From the NCBI RefSeq assembly GCF_028621895.1, contig NZ_CP117520.1, positions 930,001-994,000 of the forward strand: 64,000 bases of DNA. The letters are read 5' to 3'. The position numbers and the translations under genes were made by a program. Source of the DNA: Acinetobacter sp. GSS19 (GTDB taxonomy: Bacteria > Pseudomonadota > Gammaproteobacteria > Pseudomonadales > Moraxellaceae). Position 1 is the stretch's first letter; every line of letters begins with the position of its first letter. The notes beneath the pieces are model-generated. The model did no database searches. It was given only the letters and a program-made list of their open reading frames with translations, and had not been told where the DNA came from. Shown in pieces: positions 62,540-64,000 of this stretch.

Positions 62540-63577
62540 ATGGCTCTTATCTCAATGCGCCAGCTCTTGGATCACGCTGCAGAACATCACTACGGCGTAC
62601 CAGCTTTTAACGTAAACAACTTAGAACAAATGCGCGCAATCATGTTAGCTGCGGATGCAACTAACTCACCTGTTATTGTTCAAGCATCAGCAGGTGCCCG
62701 TAAATACGCAGGTGCTCCATTCTTACGCCACTTGATTGAAGCGGCAATTGAAGAATGGCCACATATTCCAGTGGTGATGCATCAAGACCACGGTACTAGC
62801 CCTGACGTATGTCAACGTTCGATCCAGTTGGGCTTTAGCTCAGTCATGATGGATGGTTCTTTGGGTGAAGATGGTAAGACACCAACCTCTTATGAATACA
62901 ATGTCGATGTGACTCGCCGTGTCGTACAAATGGCACATGCGTGTGGCGTATCTGTAGAAGGTGAGATCGGTTGCCTAGGTTCTCTTGAAACAGGTATGGC
63001 CGGTGAAGAAGATGGTGTGGGTGCAGAAGGCGTACTTGACCATTCTCAACTTTTGACTTCTGTTGAAGAAGCACGTAGCTTCGTGGCAGATACCAATGTC
63101 GATGCTTTGGCGATTGCGGTAGGCACTTCACACGGTGCGTACAAGTTTACTCGTCCACCTACAGGCGATATCTTGGCGATTGACCGCATTAAAGAAATTC
63201 ACGCAGCACTCCCAAATACCCATCTTGTGATGCACGGTTCAAGCTCAGTGCCACAAGAATGGCTGGCTGTGATTAACCAGTACGGTGGCGAAATCAAGGA
63301 AACTTATGGTGTTCCGGTTGAGCAACTGGTCGAAGCGATCAAGCACGGTGTACGTAAAATCAATATCGACACTGACTTGCGTTTAGCTTCTACAGGTGCA
63401 ATGCGCCGCTTTATGGCAGAGAATCCAAGCGAATTTGATCCACGTAAATTCTTTGCGAAAACTGTCGATGCAATGAAGCAAATCTGTATTGACCGTTATG
63501 AAGCATTTGGTACAGCCGGCAATGCCGACAAGATTCGTCCAATCTCTCTTGAGAAAATGGTCGAACGCTACAAGTAA
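62540..63577 (+). CDS. fba: Class II fructose-bisphosphate aldolase (Calvin-type)
   Basis: A 345-residue zinc-dependent aldolase interconverting fructose-1,6-bisphosphate with two triose phosphates. Metal and substrate motifs are [22 protein letters not shown], and the C-terminal [14 protein letters not shown]. Length and motifs match the Calvin-cycle subtype of class II aldolase. GGGAGG precedes the ATG. A terminator follows. Confidence 0.97.
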   Translation: MALISMRQLLDHAAEHHYGVPAFNVNNLEQMRAIMLAADATNSPVIVQASAGARKYAGAPFLRHLIEAAIEEWPHIPVVMHQDHGTSPDVCQRSIQLGFSSVMMDGSLGEDGKTPTSYEYNVDVTRRVVQMAHACGVSVEGEIGCLGSLETGMAGEEDGVGAEGVLDHSQLLTSVEEARSFVADTNVDALAIAVGTSHGAYKFTRPPTGDILAIDRIKEIHAALPNTHLVMHGSSSVPQEWLAVINQYGGEIKETYGVPVEQLVEAIKHGVRKINIDTDLRLASTGAMRRFMAENPSEFDPRKFFAKTVDAMKQICIDRYEAFGTAGNADKIRPISLEKMVERYK

Positions 63578-63606
63578 TGTACTTGTAAGCCATTGCGAAA
63601 AATGTG

Positions 63607-63632
63607 AAAGCCCACCCTGAGTGGGCTTTTTC
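63607..63632 (+). terminator. Intrinsic terminator after fba
   Basis: AAAGCCCAC - CCTGA - GTGGGCTTT with five T. Confidence 0.92.
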
Positions 63633-63665
63633 TATGTTTTTGATTTAAAAGAAGCACATCGTTTT

Positions 63666-64000
63666 ATGGAACTCATCTTTGCTGCTGCACTGTGTAGTGT
63701 ACTGGTCTCAATTTTGCTCAAAGTCTGTAAAACACGGGGTTTCGATACCCTACAGATGATTGCCTGTAACTATATCTCCGCCAGTCTATTGGCTTATTTC
63801 TGGTTTGAACCCGACTTCCAGCATTTATCCGTCATCGAGACACCATGGTGGTTGATTGTGGCTTTGGGTTTATTATTGCCAGGTGTTTTTGTGGCCTTAT
63901 CACAAGCATTGCAGAACGCGGGGATTCTGAAGACCGAAATTGCCCAGCGCTTATCAGTCGTGTGGTCATTGTTGGCGGCTTTCCTGATTTTTCAGGAGCA
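63666..64000 (+). CDS. EamA/DMT-superfamily transporter (5' part)
   Basis: The last gene starts at ATG 63666 and runs off the right edge after about 111 codons. The visible part is a membrane protein with hydrophobic segments at about 1-18, 31-45, 58-78 and from 99 onward, with the pattern GVFVALSQALQNAGILKTEIAQRLSVVWSLLAAF that resembles DMT/EamA transporters (helices 3-4 with a following SVVW). Substrate unknown. Confidence 0.75.
   Translation, partial: MELIFAAALCSVLVSILLKVCKTRGFDTLQMIACNYISASLLAYFWFEPDFQHLSVIETPWWLIVALGLLLPGVFVALSQALQNAGILKTEIAQRLSVVWSLLAAFLIFQE

Overview
The window looks like chromosomal DNA of an Acinetobacter species. The gene set is Moraxellaceae-like: FadI-type thiolase with a basic N-terminal extension, divergent metK/tkt, pgk-lipoprotein-fba, an AcoR-like GAF regulator between an aldehyde and an iron-containing alcohol dehydrogenase, and FabG4/MaoC. 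GC content is moderate, intergenic DNA is AT-rich, and many genes end in short GC-rich hairpins with T-runs. I saw no rRNA, tRNA, CRISPR array, prophage or intact insertion sequence. Species cannot be fixed from sequence alone.

Layout. 1-3288: the start of a general-stress short-chain dehydrogenase (minus strand), a KGG-motif protein with a 13-copy 63-bp minisatellite, and a long AT-rich stretch with one possible small membrane protein. 3289-12522: the most distinctive locus. A plus-strand operon (desaturase, FAD oxidoreductase, DUF1365, CFA-synthase-like methyltransferase, DUF1295, second methyltransferase, sensor kinase) meets a minus-strand operon (NTF2-like lipoprotein, chalcone-isomerase-like protein, response regulator). 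The kinase and regulator genes overlap tail to tail by 10 bp. The module probably modifies unsaturated membrane fatty acids under its own two-component control. 12523-14361: a candidate structured sRNA and small proteins. 14374-19505: bioB, queG, nnr, ruvC, fxsA. 19574-22638: pirin, LysE-type exporter, small zinc-ribbon proteins, YdhR-like monooxygenase. 22740-28570: metK, tkt, YceI protein, glutamine amidotransferase, AhpD-like protein.

28647-33835 is an alcohol/aldehyde oxidation locus: ExaC/AcoD-type aldehyde dehydrogenase, GAF regulator, alpha/beta hydrolase, iron-containing alcohol dehydrogenase. The same repeat, GGTAGG-N5-GGTAGG, lies about 90-110 bp ahead of both dehydrogenase genes and is a good operator candidate. 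34085-41230 holds a PcfJ-like protein, a PIF1-like helicase with a C-terminal helix-turn-helix, thiM and uncharacterised zinc-ribbon and small proteins. 41391-46532: pepN, a 51% glutamine disordered protein, an RDD membrane protein and a lipoprotein esterase. 46730-52184: tal, then a thiolase divergent from FabG4-MaoC, a possible acyl-chain module.

52429-60684: dnaX; an operon of LMW tyrosine phosphatase, murB, DUF218 membrane protein and alpha/beta hydrolase; and a minus-strand group of DUF2237, Maf/YceF and a RoxA-type ribosomal oxygenase. 60820-64000: pgk, a small lipoprotein, class II aldolase and the start of an EamA/DMT transporter. Central carbon metabolism is well represented (tkt, tal, pgk, fba). 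The accessory interest lies in the fatty-acid locus, the two low-complexity hydrophilic proteins, the alcohol locus operators and the candidate sRNA.
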